Source: JAIEOG01 sp964611895 (GTDB lineage Bacteria; Bdellovibrionota; FAC87; UBA2466). From it: a stretch of 64,000 nucleotides of DNA. The translations under genes were made by a program, and so were the position numbers. Where the stretch lies: positions 1 to 64,000 of the forward strand of contig CAZTDN010000012.1 in NCBI GenBank assembly GCA_964611895.1. Reading direction: 5' to 3'. Within the stretch, counting starts at the first letter, position 1; each line of letters opens with the position of its first letter. The notes below the pieces were generated by a model that was given only the letters and a program-made list of their open reading frames with translations, was not told where the DNA came from and made no database searches. Of this stretch, positions 18,657 to 26,490 are shown in pieces.

Positions 18657-19518
18657 GCGTTCCATCAGAGGTGAGTACTGCGCCATAAAGCTCTGGGCGG
18701 CGATCGCGAAAAAAGCCCCAAGCTGCGCGAGTGGCGCGAACATAATCCAGGTCAAAGCTTGCGAGCAAAACGCCTTCTTTGCCGTTTTCGAGTTCCTGGA
18801 TCTTTTCCCCGGCTTCATCACAAATAAAACTATGCCCGTAGAAACTCTGCGTAGTTTCCTGCCCCGTGCGATTTGCGGCGACAACGGGGACTACATTCGA
18901 AACGGCATGCCCTATCATGGCTCGCTGCCAGCGGTTTTTGGTAAAAAGCGCATCGGGATTGCCCGGCTCGGATCCAATCGCGGTAGGATAAAAAAGAATA
19001 TCCGCTCCTTGCAGAACCATAGATCGAGCGCATTCGGGGAACCACTGGTCCCAACAAATGCCTACCCCGATTCGACCATAGCGCGTTTGCCACACTTGGA
19101 ACCCAGTGTTGCCGGGGTTGAAATAGTACTTTTCTTCGTAGCCCGGCCCGTCTGGGATGTGGCTTTTGCGGTACACTCCCAAGCAGGTCCCATCTGCATC
19201 GAGTACGGCGACGCTATTGAAATAAGCCTGCCCTTCTTTTTCGAAAAAAGAGACTGGAATCACCACTCCAAGTTTTCGGGCCATCACCGAAAAGTGTTCG
19301 ATCAACGGATGACCGTTTGCCGGAAGCGCTCTGGAAAAAAACTCTGCTTTTTCCTCTTTGCAAAAATAGTGGCCTTGAAACAACTCCGACGGAAGAATCA
19401 CCTGAGCGCCCTCGCGGGCCGCCTGTTCTACCCAATGCGAAATTTTCTGTGTGTTTTCTTTAAGGTCGTCGGATAAAGCGCACTGAATGCCCGCGACAGT
19501 TATCACGGCTTTAGGCAT
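18640..19518 (-). CDS. aguB: N-carbamoylputrescine amidase
   Basis: Nitrilase-family enzyme of 292 residues that hydrolyses N-carbamoylputrescine to putrescine, CO2 and ammonia. The triad is visible: Glu45 (ILPSELFQGHYF), Lys118 (YRKSHIPDG) and Cys155 (GICWDQWFPE); PTAIGSEP is typical of AguB. The frame stays open upstream to 19584, but ATG at 19518 has GGAGG at the right distance and gives the conserved start. It overlaps the end of aguA by 8 bases, showing a coupled aguA-aguB operon. Confidence 0.95.
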   Translation of the reverse strand: MPKAVITVAGIQCALSDDLKENTQKISHWVEQAAREGAQVILPSELFQGHYFCKEEKAEFFSRALPANGHPLIEHFSVMARKLGVVIPVSFFEKEGQAYFNSVAVLDADGTCLGVYRKSHIPDGPGYEEKYYFNPGNTGFQVWQTRYGRIGVGICWDQWFPECARSMVLQGADILFYPTAIGSEPGNPDALFTKNRWQRAMIGHAVSNVVPVVAANRTGQETTQSFYGHSFICDEAGEKIQELENGKEGVLLASFDLDYVRATRAAWGFFRDRRPELYGAVLTSDGTLIPRA

Positions 19519-20560
19519 GAGCACCTCCAGTAGTCTCGGGCGCAGGTTGTTGCTGGGTAATGCAGTGAAAAGCCCCGCCCCCATTTAAAATAGCGCGGGC
19601 GGATAGCCCCACAGTTTTTCGCCCCGGGAAGAGTTTCGCGATTGCTTTGACCGCGGCCTCGTCCGCCGGCACACCGTAAGTCGGCACGACGACAGCGTGA
19701 TTGGCGATATAAAAATTGACGTAGCTCGCAGCCAAAACCCGGCCATTTTCGTCTACTACCCGTCCTGGAGAGGGGACAGTTGCGACTTCGAGTTTGCGTC
19801 CTCGGGCGTCTGTAAAGCTCCGAAGTTTTTCTTGGATATCGACAAGTACGCCACAGTTAGGGTCGTCTGATCCTGACGGTGCCATGCAAACGACTTTCCC
19901 TGGCGCTGTAAAACGCGCAATCGTGTCGATATGGCCGTCCGTGTGATCGTTCACCAGCCCGTCCTTTAGCCAGAGCACTTTTTCCGCGCCCAAAGCAAGG
20001 CGGAGGGCATCTTCAATTTGGCTGCGATTCAAACCAGGGTTGCGGTTGGGATTGAGCAAGCATTGTTCAGAAGTCAGGCAGGTTCCTTCCCCGTCGATTT
20101 CCACCGAACCGCCCTCCAGTACCCAATCGTAATCGATCTTGGTGTATGGCAGCGTTGCAGCGATGCGGTGGCTTACTTCGGGATCGTGAGCCAAACTATA
20201 TTTGCCCCCCCAACCATTGAACCGAAAACAGGCTGCGGCCAAAGTTCCTCCATCCGTTTCCACAAACAAAGGCGCGGTATCTCGCAGCCATATATCCCCA
20301 AAACCAATAGGGTGAAATTCTACAGCCGGGACGTCTCTCAAAGCCGCAGAAGCTCTCTGGTGCTGCTCCGAGTTGGGCACGAGGATGTGCAACGTTTGTG
20401 AGCGCTGGCCAGACGGGGCGTAGGCGATCGCTTTGCACAGAGCAGTAAACTCGGCCTGCACTTCGGCAAGCTCGGCCTCGCCCCAGAGCTCTGCGTGGCT
20501 AGGCCACGCTAACCAGCAAGCTTTTTGGGGGGCCCATTCAGCGGGCATGGAGTATTTCAT
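19511..20560 (-). CDS. aguA: Agmatine deiminase
   Basis: Peptidyl-arginine-deiminase-family enzyme converting agmatine to N-carbamoylputrescine, the step before AguB; about 349 residues. Visible: the N-terminal PAEWAPQKACWLAWP, WLRDTAP, FNGWGGKY, the EGGSVEIDGEGT stretch, LVNDHTDGHID, and the catalytic Cys in GGGAFHCITQQQP. ATG at 20560 (after AAAGAAG) fits the family start better than two in-frame ATGs further upstream. The pathway yields putrescine from arginine through agmatine; the arginine decarboxylase is not in this window. Confidence 0.95.
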   Translation of the reverse strand: MKYSMPAEWAPQKACWLAWPSHAELWGEAELAEVQAEFTALCKAIAYAPSGQRSQTLHILVPNSEQHQRASAALRDVPAVEFHPIGFGDIWLRDTAPLFVETDGGTLAAACFRFNGWGGKYSLAHDPEVSHRIAATLPYTKIDYDWVLEGGSVEIDGEGTCLTSEQCLLNPNRNPGLNRSQIEDALRLALGAEKVLWLKDGLVNDHTDGHIDTIARFTAPGKVVCMAPSGSDDPNCGVLVDIQEKLRSFTDARGRKLEVATVPSPGRVVDENGRVLAASYVNFYIANHAVVVPTYGVPADEAAVKAIAKLFPGRKTVGLSARAILNGGGAFHCITQQQPAPETTGGAHA

Positions 20561-20578
20561 TGCTTCTTTGCCTATCAT

Positions 20579-21304
20579 ATGCGACTCGCGGATTCTATGG
20601 ATGTTCGTTCCGCGACCTCGAAAATCAACCAGCACTCTATCTTGTTAGTCTACCCGATTCAAAACCGCCCACAGCCGGCATCTATTTGGTCGGTATTTTT
20701 TCCCCGGTTGAAAATGCGTTGGGAATGGGACGATGAATCCGACAGCCGCGTTGCGGACATTTGGCATCTTAAGACCAAGCTTTCGGGATCTGGCAGAGTC
20801 GTCTATGCGAAATGGTACCAAGGCCGTGCGACTTTTTTTTCTCGCGAGGTTTTCCCTTTCGTGGTTGCTGCGATTGGACGCTCGACAGCCTCGTTAAGTC
20901 CTTCGGCCAGGCGCGTTTTGGCCGTCCTGGAAGAGGATTCGCCGCTTTCGACAAAAGCGCTCAAGGAACGTACCGGGCTTCGGGGGAAAAAACATGAGCG
21001 CGAATATGAAAAAGCGCTCAAGGAACTCTGGAGCGGGTTATTCCTGGTGGGGTTTGGTGAAGTCGACGATGGAGCTTTTCCGTCACTTGCCATCGGGGCA
21101 ACCAGTTTGCTGTTCAGCGACCTCTGGTCACAAGCCGAAGAGCTACGTCCCGAAGACGCTCGCACGGAACTTGAAACGCGCTTGGGACCGGAATCTCTGT
21201 TCTTAAAGCACGTAGATAAATTGCGCTCTCAGTCCGCAGTCAGACTCCCCAAAACATCCCGGTTTTTGAAAACCGTTCGCTACGAAGATCTAGTCAAAAA
21301 ATAA
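20579..21304 (+). CDS. AlkZ-related (YcaQ-like) winged-helix protein
   Basis: About 241 residues. KWYQGRATFFSREVFPF followed by a winged-helix stretch (SARRVLAVLEEDSPLSTKALKERTG) and EREYEKALKELWSGLFLVGFGE resembles AlkZ/YcaQ-related proteins, a family including interstrand-crosslink DNA glycosylases. Recognition is from memory of the family pattern and is moderate; I do not see the full glycosylase domain, so DNA-repair activity is not assured. The start at 20579 sits in a CATATG shared with the divergent aguA leader; ATG at 20597 is an alternative. Confidence 0.55.
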   Translation: MRLADSMDVRSATSKINQHSILLVYPIQNRPQPASIWSVFFPRLKMRWEWDDESDSRVADIWHLKTKLSGSGRVVYAKWYQGRATFFSREVFPFVVAAIGRSTASLSPSARRVLAVLEEDSPLSTKALKERTGLRGKKHEREYEKALKELWSGLFLVGFGEVDDGAFPSLAIGATSLLFSDLWSQAEELRPEDARTELETRLGPESLFLKHVDKLRSQSAVRLPKTSRFLKTVRYEDLVKK

Positions 21305-21308
21305 GGCC

Positions 21309-22703
21309 TCAGGGGCAGGCAAGGGGAATGTACCCCACAAGCGCCCCCCGGCGAGCGTTCTTGGGGTTGAGCTCAGCCAGCAACCCGTCTATCCAACCCG
21401 GGTTAAAAACAGCGACTTGTCTGAAGTGCCGGCCCCAGTCGGCGGGTAGGGGAACGTCTCTGCGCACTACGGCGAGTCGATCGCAGCTTTGATTGGAATA
21501 GACTTGTGCTGCGGAGTGGTTGGTCCATTCTATCGACTGGAGAAGAAAAGCCTGGGGGAAAAAAACCAGAGAGCCATTCAAAGAATCCACTGCACCGGTC
21601 TCCGGGTGGGTAGAAACCCACTTCGCGAGCGAGATCAGGTTGTTCTGGGTCGTGTTGCTGCAAGTTAAAACCAATAGCACTAAATTGGCGCCAAGGAACC
21701 ACGCTCTTCTCCAAGTGGAGCCCTTTCGCCACAGGTACGCTGCCAGAGGAACCAACGCAAAGAGATACAGCGGGAGTATGGGAACAATGAAGCGATCTTC
21801 TTTGTGAGGCGATAGCGAATGGGCAACCACAAACACGACAACATACAAAACAGGGCCGATCAAACGGCGGTAGGCAGAGATCCAGTTCAAACCACGATAA
21901 CGCGAGATAAACGTCGGAGGAAGCGATAGAGCAATTATCAGAACTAAAAATGTATAAAACGGCATTTTTCCAAAATGCGCTCCCGCAAAGGAGAGATTGT
22001 AATTTACATAAGTCCATAAGAGATCGTGAAATCGCCCTCGGAAAAAAATGTCCGGAACACCTGTTGCGAGAAAAAGGACTCCGGATGCGATGAGGAACAG
22101 GCCGAGGTCCTTCCAGTTTTTGCGATACAAAATCAGCGCGACAAGTCCCAGCGCACAGACGCCTGCCTGAAAGCGCATGAGCGAGGCCGTCGCTAGAAAA
22201 AACAGGCCATAAATTAAACCGCGCTTTTTGCCAGTCGCCGCATAATCGCCCACCCAAACCCCACTCCACGTGAGCAGTGGAAGGCAAAGAGTTTCAATGA
22301 GCGGGCGCGTGGAAAACAGGGGCAAGAGAAAATAAAACCCGACCAAAAAAATGGCGATAACCCTCTCCAGGGAACCCGTCGGAAAGACCTGACGAACGCA
22401 TGCCTGTAAGGAAAGGTAAACACCAGTGCCAAGCAAAGCGAGACTGCACCTTAGTTGCCAAAGGGGGTCCGAAATTCCCAATCCGTAAAAAAACTGGGCG
22501 ATTGCGCGCAATAGAAACTTCGGTAGATAGGGGTGCACTCCAGAGGTTAGGGACGATAGCGCAATCGGGTTTTGGGCCGGGATCATGACTGCAAAACCAT
22601 GATTGTAATCATCGATCGCAATAATGCCGAGATTCAGGAATCCTGTCAGAAAAGTGAGCGCGAGCCCCGCCCAAAAAAAGAGAGATGAAAGACTAGTCGC
22701 CAT
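21309..22703 (-). CDS. GT22-like membrane mannosyltransferase
   Basis: A 464-residue protein with about ten hydrophobic helices. The first loop carries IAIDDYNHGF (two acidic residues) and a later loop SPHKEDRFIVPI, matching the HKEERF-type signature of GT22 transferases (Alg9/PIG-B family), which use polyprenyl-phosphate mannose. A short soluble tail follows. It is downstream of, and 14 bases from, the DNA methyltransferase on the same strand. The substrate in bacteria is inferred. Confidence 0.75.
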   Translation of the reverse strand: MATSLSSLFFWAGLALTFLTGFLNLGIIAIDDYNHGFAVMIPAQNPIALSSLTSGVHPYLPKFLLRAIAQFFYGLGISDPLWQLRCSLALLGTGVYLSLQACVRQVFPTGSLERVIAIFLVGFYFLLPLFSTRPLIETLCLPLLTWSGVWVGDYAATGKKRGLIYGLFFLATASLMRFQAGVCALGLVALILYRKNWKDLGLFLIASGVLFLATGVPDIFFRGRFHDLLWTYVNYNLSFAGAHFGKMPFYTFLVLIIALSLPPTFISRYRGLNWISAYRRLIGPVLYVVVFVVAHSLSPHKEDRFIVPILPLYLFALVPLAAYLWRKGSTWRRAWFLGANLVLLVLTCSNTTQNNLISLAKWVSTHPETGAVDSLNGSLVFFPQAFLLQSIEWTNHSAAQVYSNQSCDRLAVVRRDVPLPADWGRHFRQVAVFNPGWIDGLLAELNPKNARRGALVGYIPLACP

Positions 22704-22717
22704 GGTTGGGAAGGAGA

Positions 22718-23473
22718 CTAACGGGGAAGTGGAACAGAAAAAAGCGGTTTCTCTGTCTCTTTTTTGAAAAGAAATAGGTAATTGAATCCCCGCAAAAAAT
22801 AGTTTCCCTCAACCGCGGCTTCGTGCCAACGATCCTTCTTGAGCGTTTTGTTGTGCCGCGTGACACAGACGATGTCCACCGGGTGAAAACGGCGCTTGGC
22901 GAGTTCAAATAGTTCAAACCCAATGGGAGAAAAGGGTTTTCCTTTTTTGAACGAGTCGCTCACATAAAAAGCAAAATATCTCCTGTTTTTGAGGACGCGG
23001 AACGCCTCCTGGAAAACCTGATCCATCGCTTCGTAATAGGCTGTGGAACGCGAATCTAACTCACCAATGCACTGAGGGTCCCCGGAGTATTGGATGTGAG
23101 TTGAATAGGGAGGGTCTACGAAGAAAAAGTCGGCGCTGTTATTTTCCAAGGGGAGCTGCCGGGCGTCGGCTCGCCCAATATCCGCTCGAGATGGGGCAAT
23201 ATCAAAGCCGATTCCCTTGCGATTGAAATCTCGGCAAACATCCAACGTCGTTCCACTGCCGCACATGGGATCTACTACGACATCTTGCTCGCGAGTGTAG
23301 CGCTGGAGCAGGTTCCAAATCACGTAGGAAGGCGTGACCCCTTTGTAGTCTTTGTTGCCCTGAGTCCCGCCGCCGTATTGCTGCGAAGGGAAATCCCAAA
23401 GCGTTGTGGTCTGTACTTCGAGCGGCGCTCGCTTCCAAGGTATGTACGCTGATTTTGGGGGTTTTCGGTCCAT
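22718..23473 (-). CDS. DNA methyltransferase, N6-adenine/N4-cytosine type
   Basis: A 251-residue SAM-dependent methylase with motif I VVDPMCGSGTTLDV and, after it, catalytic motif IV FFVDPPYSTHIQY. The DPPY signature marks amino-methylation of adenine or cytosine in DNA. No restriction endonuclease gene is adjacent, so it looks like an orphan enzyme; tRNA or other substrates sharing this fold are a less likely alternative. It is divergent from the MazG-like gene with a 72-base gap. Confidence 0.85.
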   Translation of the reverse strand: MDRKPPKSAYIPWKRAPLEVQTTTLWDFPSQQYGGGTQGNKDYKGVTPSYVIWNLLQRYTREQDVVVDPMCGSGTTLDVCRDFNRKGIGFDIAPSRADIGRADARQLPLENNSADFFFVDPPYSTHIQYSGDPQCIGELDSRSTAYYEAMDQVFQEAFRVLKNRRYFAFYVSDSFKKGKPFSPIGFELFELAKRRFHPVDIVCVTRHNKTLKKDRWHEAAVEGNYFLRGFNYLFLFKKETEKPLFSVPLPR

Positions 23474-23545
23474 CGGCGGCAGAATAGAACATATCTGCGT
23501 TCGAGTTGCAAAGGGCGGGGTTTTGAGGTCTCTTGCTTTCCATCT

Positions 23546-23929
23546 ATGGCAAACCAGTCACTGAATTTAGAGAAAGTCCTGGCATTTCAGCGAGAATTTG
23601 TTCGAGAGAGGGACTGGGATAAGTTCCACACCCCCAAGAACCTAGCGATGGCTTTGGCCGGGGAGGCCGGGGAGCTAGTTGAGTTGTTTCAGTGGCTTAC
23701 GCCCGAGGAGTCCTCGGATCTGGCACTCGATCCCGTGAAAGCGAAGGCACTGCGCCATGAGCTTGCGGATATCCTTTTTTACCTGCTTCGCTTGGTGGAT
23801 AAGTTTGAAATCGATTTGGAAGAGGCGCTTTGGGAGAAGCTTCACGAAAACGCCCGAAAGTACCCCATCGAGCTTTCCAAAGGCAGCGCCAAAAAGTACA
23901 CGGAACTTAAGGACGATCTCGGAAAATAA
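23546..23929 (+). CDS. MazG-like nucleotide pyrophosphohydrolase
   Basis: A 127-residue all-alpha NTP-PPase. The metal-binding EAGELVELFQW and HELADILFYLLRL motifs match the short MazG/RS21-C6 (dCTPase-like) group, which cleaves non-canonical or excess nucleotides to monophosphates. The HTPKNLAMALAGEAGE lead-in is typical. It ends in a 23-base convergent overlap with the DUF486-type gene. Confidence 0.92.
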   Translation: MANQSLNLEKVLAFQREFVRERDWDKFHTPKNLAMALAGEAGELVELFQWLTPEESSDLALDPVKAKALRHELADILFYLLRLVDKFEIDLEEALWEKLHENARKYPIELSKGSAKKYTELKDDLGK

Positions 23930-24245
23930 AGTACACGGCTCCCACCAAACACAAACTCGCCCAAACCATGTTTTGGGTGAGCTTTGCACCCATGTACACG
24001 CGGGCAAAAATCACGAAAACCAGCAGAGTTATCACTTCCTGGATAACTTTAAGCTGAGCGAGCGAAAAATGCCGATACCCAATCCGATTGGCGGGGACTT
24101 GGAGACAATACTCGAAAAAAGCGATTCCCCAGCTCATACCGATGGCAATCCATAAAGGCTTTGAGCCCAGAGTTTTCAGGTGCCCATACCAGGCGAAGGT
24201 CATGAAAATATTCGACAGAATCAGCAAGATGAGTGTTTGAAGCAT
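23907..24245 (-). CDS. DMT-superfamily small membrane protein, DUF486 type
   Basis: A 112-residue protein with four hydrophobic helices. The N-terminus LILSNIFMTFAWYGHLK and the central AFFEYCLQVPANRIGY stretch are the DUF486 signature. The function is unknown; small drug/metabolite transporter-like. The frame extends upstream to 24515, but that stretch is antisense to the MarC gene, so ATG at 24245 was chosen. Confidence 0.9.
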   Translation of the reverse strand: MLQTLILLILSNIFMTFAWYGHLKTLGSKPLWIAIGMSWGIAFFEYCLQVPANRIGYRHFSLAQLKVIQEVITLLVFVIFARVYMGAKLTQNMVWASLCLVGAVYFIFRDRP

Positions 24246-24305
24246 GCGGATAATATAACAGAGGGGCTTCCCCCCAAGCACGCTTTGGAGTAGATCGCTG
24301 TCACC

Positions 24306-24971
24306 ATGACAGACGCGCACTTGCTGACACTTTTTGTTCAGTCGATTCCCTTGGTTTTTGTGGCGCTTTTCCCTGTGGTAAACCCCATCGGGTCCGCGAT
24401 CATTTTGCTGCCTTATACTAGTGATATTGATGAAAAAACTCGGCGATTTATCGCCACCAAAGTCGCGCGAAACACTCTGGTTTTGCTTTCGGGAGTGCTT
24501 TTGGCCGGGAGTCATCTTCTCGCTTTTTTTGGCATTTCAGTGCCCGTCGTTCAGGCTGCGGGGGGGATGGTTTTGGTTTCCATGGGCTGGAAGCTCCTCA
24601 TGGCTAACGATTCTGTAGATCATGAGCGTCCGCAGGGCGCTCCGGCGGCCCTGGCGGACCAGACGTTTTACCCGTTCACCTTTCCAGTAACTGTGGGGCC
24701 GGGCAGTGTTGCTGTCACGCTCACTATGAGCGCGCATACGACCCACTCGCGTCTTGCCGAAACCGCAGTCAGTCAGGCGGGAGCACTAGTCGCATTTATC
24801 GGGATAGCGGTCACAGTGTACCTCTCGCTGGCGTATACAGTGGCGCTCCTTAACCGAGTTGGGTCTTCGGGGACCAAAGTAACTTCACGTCTGATGGCAT
24901 TTATCATCCTGTGCATCGGAGCGCAGATTAGCTGGAATGGGATCCACGCGTTAATTCTGAGTTTGCCCTGA
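24306..24971 (+). CDS. MarC family integral membrane protein
   Basis: A 221-residue protein with six predicted helices and the family motifs LFPVVNPIGSA near residue 23 and PFTFPVTVGPGS near 122 (the repeated N-P-G-type half motifs). The family function is unsettled; some members were linked to multiple antibiotic resistance, later disputed. It is divergent from the DUF486 gene with 60 bases between. Confidence 0.9.
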   Translation: MTDAHLLTLFVQSIPLVFVALFPVVNPIGSAIILLPYTSDIDEKTRRFIATKVARNTLVLLSGVLLAGSHLLAFFGISVPVVQAAGGMVLVSMGWKLLMANDSVDHERPQGAPAALADQTFYPFTFPVTVGPGSVAVTLTMSAHTTHSRLAETAVSQAGALVAFIGIAVTVYLSLAYTVALLNRVGSSGTKVTSRLMAFIILCIGAQISWNGIHALILSLP

Positions 24972-25104
24972 GTCCTTCTCAAGTTTGAAACAGCCCTTCT
25001 CACCGTTGATACAAGTCGATAGCTAGAACCGCTGATAGCTGCCTAAATCCCGCACTTATGCATTGGCCAAAATATTGCTTGTTATCTCGGAGGGAGATTA
25101 TTGA

Positions 25105-26106
25105 ATGAGCAATCCAAATGCGTTTTTGTTTGTCCAACGCGGAGATACACTTAGCGGTATCGCTAGCCGTTTTCCTGGGGTTTATTCTCAGAGCCAAATC
25201 CAAAATAAAGTTCGCGAGATTCTAGCGATCAATCCACACATCAAAAACCCGAACAGAATTTATCCCGGCGCATTACTAAACCTAGGTTCTAACCGAGGCG
25301 TGGGATCGGTGCCCTATGAGTCGGACATGCTTGAGATGCAACGCATTCTTGGCGAGGATCCTGTGCTGACGGATCGCCTACTCGACAACTGGGAAACCGT
25401 GGACACGCTCACCGAAATCGGCGCCCCAGCTGTTCTGAACCCACTCAAACCCGCATATAAATTTGGCAAAGCCGCCCTGACCACTGCAAAAGAAGCGGCA
25501 AAGGGACGGTTCAAGAATCTACTCGACGTTTCTCCTCACGCGTGGCGAGAAGTGGAAGGGAGTTTGGTTCGGGGCGTACGAGACCAGGTCCGCTACCTCC
25601 GATCTACCGATGGGACACTCGGGCTTATTCCCAAGGGCACGAGAGCATTTAGTAATGGTTCCAAGGTATTCGTCGTCAACCCCGCGCAAGGATCGGGCTT
25701 TAGGGAGTTCTCTGCCAAAGTCGCTGCTGGGAAAAGCTTTTCTAAAAAAATTCTCGACCCTGCAAAAAAAGCGGCTCGCGTCATCGATCTGGGTGTTTCG
25801 GGGTACAATATTTACCAAGACTGGGGCACCTCCCAGCAAAATAGAACTATCGTAAAGGAGGGCTTAAAAACAGCTACCAGTTTAGCTCTAGGTACGTCCA
25901 AAATAGCTGCATCGACTGGTGTGTGTACGCTGCTCACGGTTTCTACAGGAGTGGGTGGTGTGGTTTGCTTCGTCACAGTATATTTGGTTTTTTCGTATGC
26001 GGAGTCCGAGATCGTCGATCTGGCAGGAGACAAGCTCTATGAAGGGGGGAATCACTTGTACTACAAAGTCTATGAATCCAATTCTCCCCAAGTTATTCTG
26101 CCCTAG
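25105..26106 (+). CDS. LysM-domain protein with C-terminal hydrophobic hairpin, possible toxin/effector
   Basis: A 333-residue protein with no signal peptide. Residues 7-60 form a LysM peptidoglycan-binding domain (RGDTLSGIA, AINPHIKNPNRIYPG). The centre is not recognised. Residues from about 255 contain two Ala/Thr/Val-rich hydrophobic segments separated by a glycine turn (TVSTGVGGVVC), a possible membrane-inserting hairpin. GGAGGGAG precedes the ATG. A 122-residue membrane protein follows 15 bases later. LysM plus hairpin plus a small membrane neighbour is consistent with a cell-wall-directed pore-forming effector and its immunity protein, but no function is known. Confidence 0.75.
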   Translation: MSNPNAFLFVQRGDTLSGIASRFPGVYSQSQIQNKVREILAINPHIKNPNRIYPGALLNLGSNRGVGSVPYESDMLEMQRILGEDPVLTDRLLDNWETVDTLTEIGAPAVLNPLKPAYKFGKAALTTAKEAAKGRFKNLLDVSPHAWREVEGSLVRGVRDQVRYLRSTDGTLGLIPKGTRAFSNGSKVFVVNPAQGSGFREFSAKVAAGKSFSKKILDPAKKAARVIDLGVSGYNIYQDWGTSQQNRTIVKEGLKTATSLALGTSKIAASTGVCTLLTVSTGVGGVVCFVTVYLVFSYAESEIVDLAGDKLYEGGNHLYYKVYESNSPQVILP

Positions 26107-26121
26107 GTAAAGGAGCAAACG

Positions 26122-26490
26122 ATGCATCCTATAGTTTACTGCGTCTTTTGGTTAGTGCTGCAAGGGTTTAGTTTGCTGGCAGTCAACTGGGTACTTGCAC
26201 GGCGGCTCAATCCACGTCTGGATCCCTTGTTGAAAAAATACGTCTGGTTTGTGGATCTGATACCGGCGTTCACAAGCCGGTATTCCCGAGCGGCAATTTA
26301 CGCGGGATTGGTAGTGAGGAAAGCCTTTTTCGCCAAAAAGTATCCCGAGGTCATGGCGATGGATCTGAAGAAAGGCTTGAGCCGATCCACCGTCACACTA
26401 TGCTGGGTGAGCTTTCTAGGGGTTTACGTGATTATTGCGCAGCTTATGCTGTGCTTTTTGCTGCTTAAGCTGGGCGTCTTTGGCGACTAG
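26122..26490 (+). CDS. Small multi-helix membrane protein, possible immunity partner
   Basis: A 122-residue protein with hydrophobic segments at about 4-26, a weaker one near 44-66, and a strong one at 92-117; not recognised. AAAGGAG precedes the ATG, and the gene follows the LysM protein by 15 bases on the same strand, so the two are probably cotranscribed. Its last 75 bases overlap the convergent Wzy-like gene, an unusually long overlap. Immunity function is an inference from position only. Confidence 0.65.
   Translation: MHPIVYCVFWLVLQGFSLLAVNWVLARRLNPRLDPLLKKYVWFVDLIPAFTSRYSRAAIYAGLVVRKAFFAKKYPEVMAMDLKKGLSRSTVTLCWVSFLGVYVIIAQLMLCFLLLKLGVFGD

Noticed and set aside
24246..24515. N-terminal extension of the DUF486-type gene to 202 residues
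   Set aside because: The added 90 residues are antisense to the MarC gene and hydrophilic without family match.
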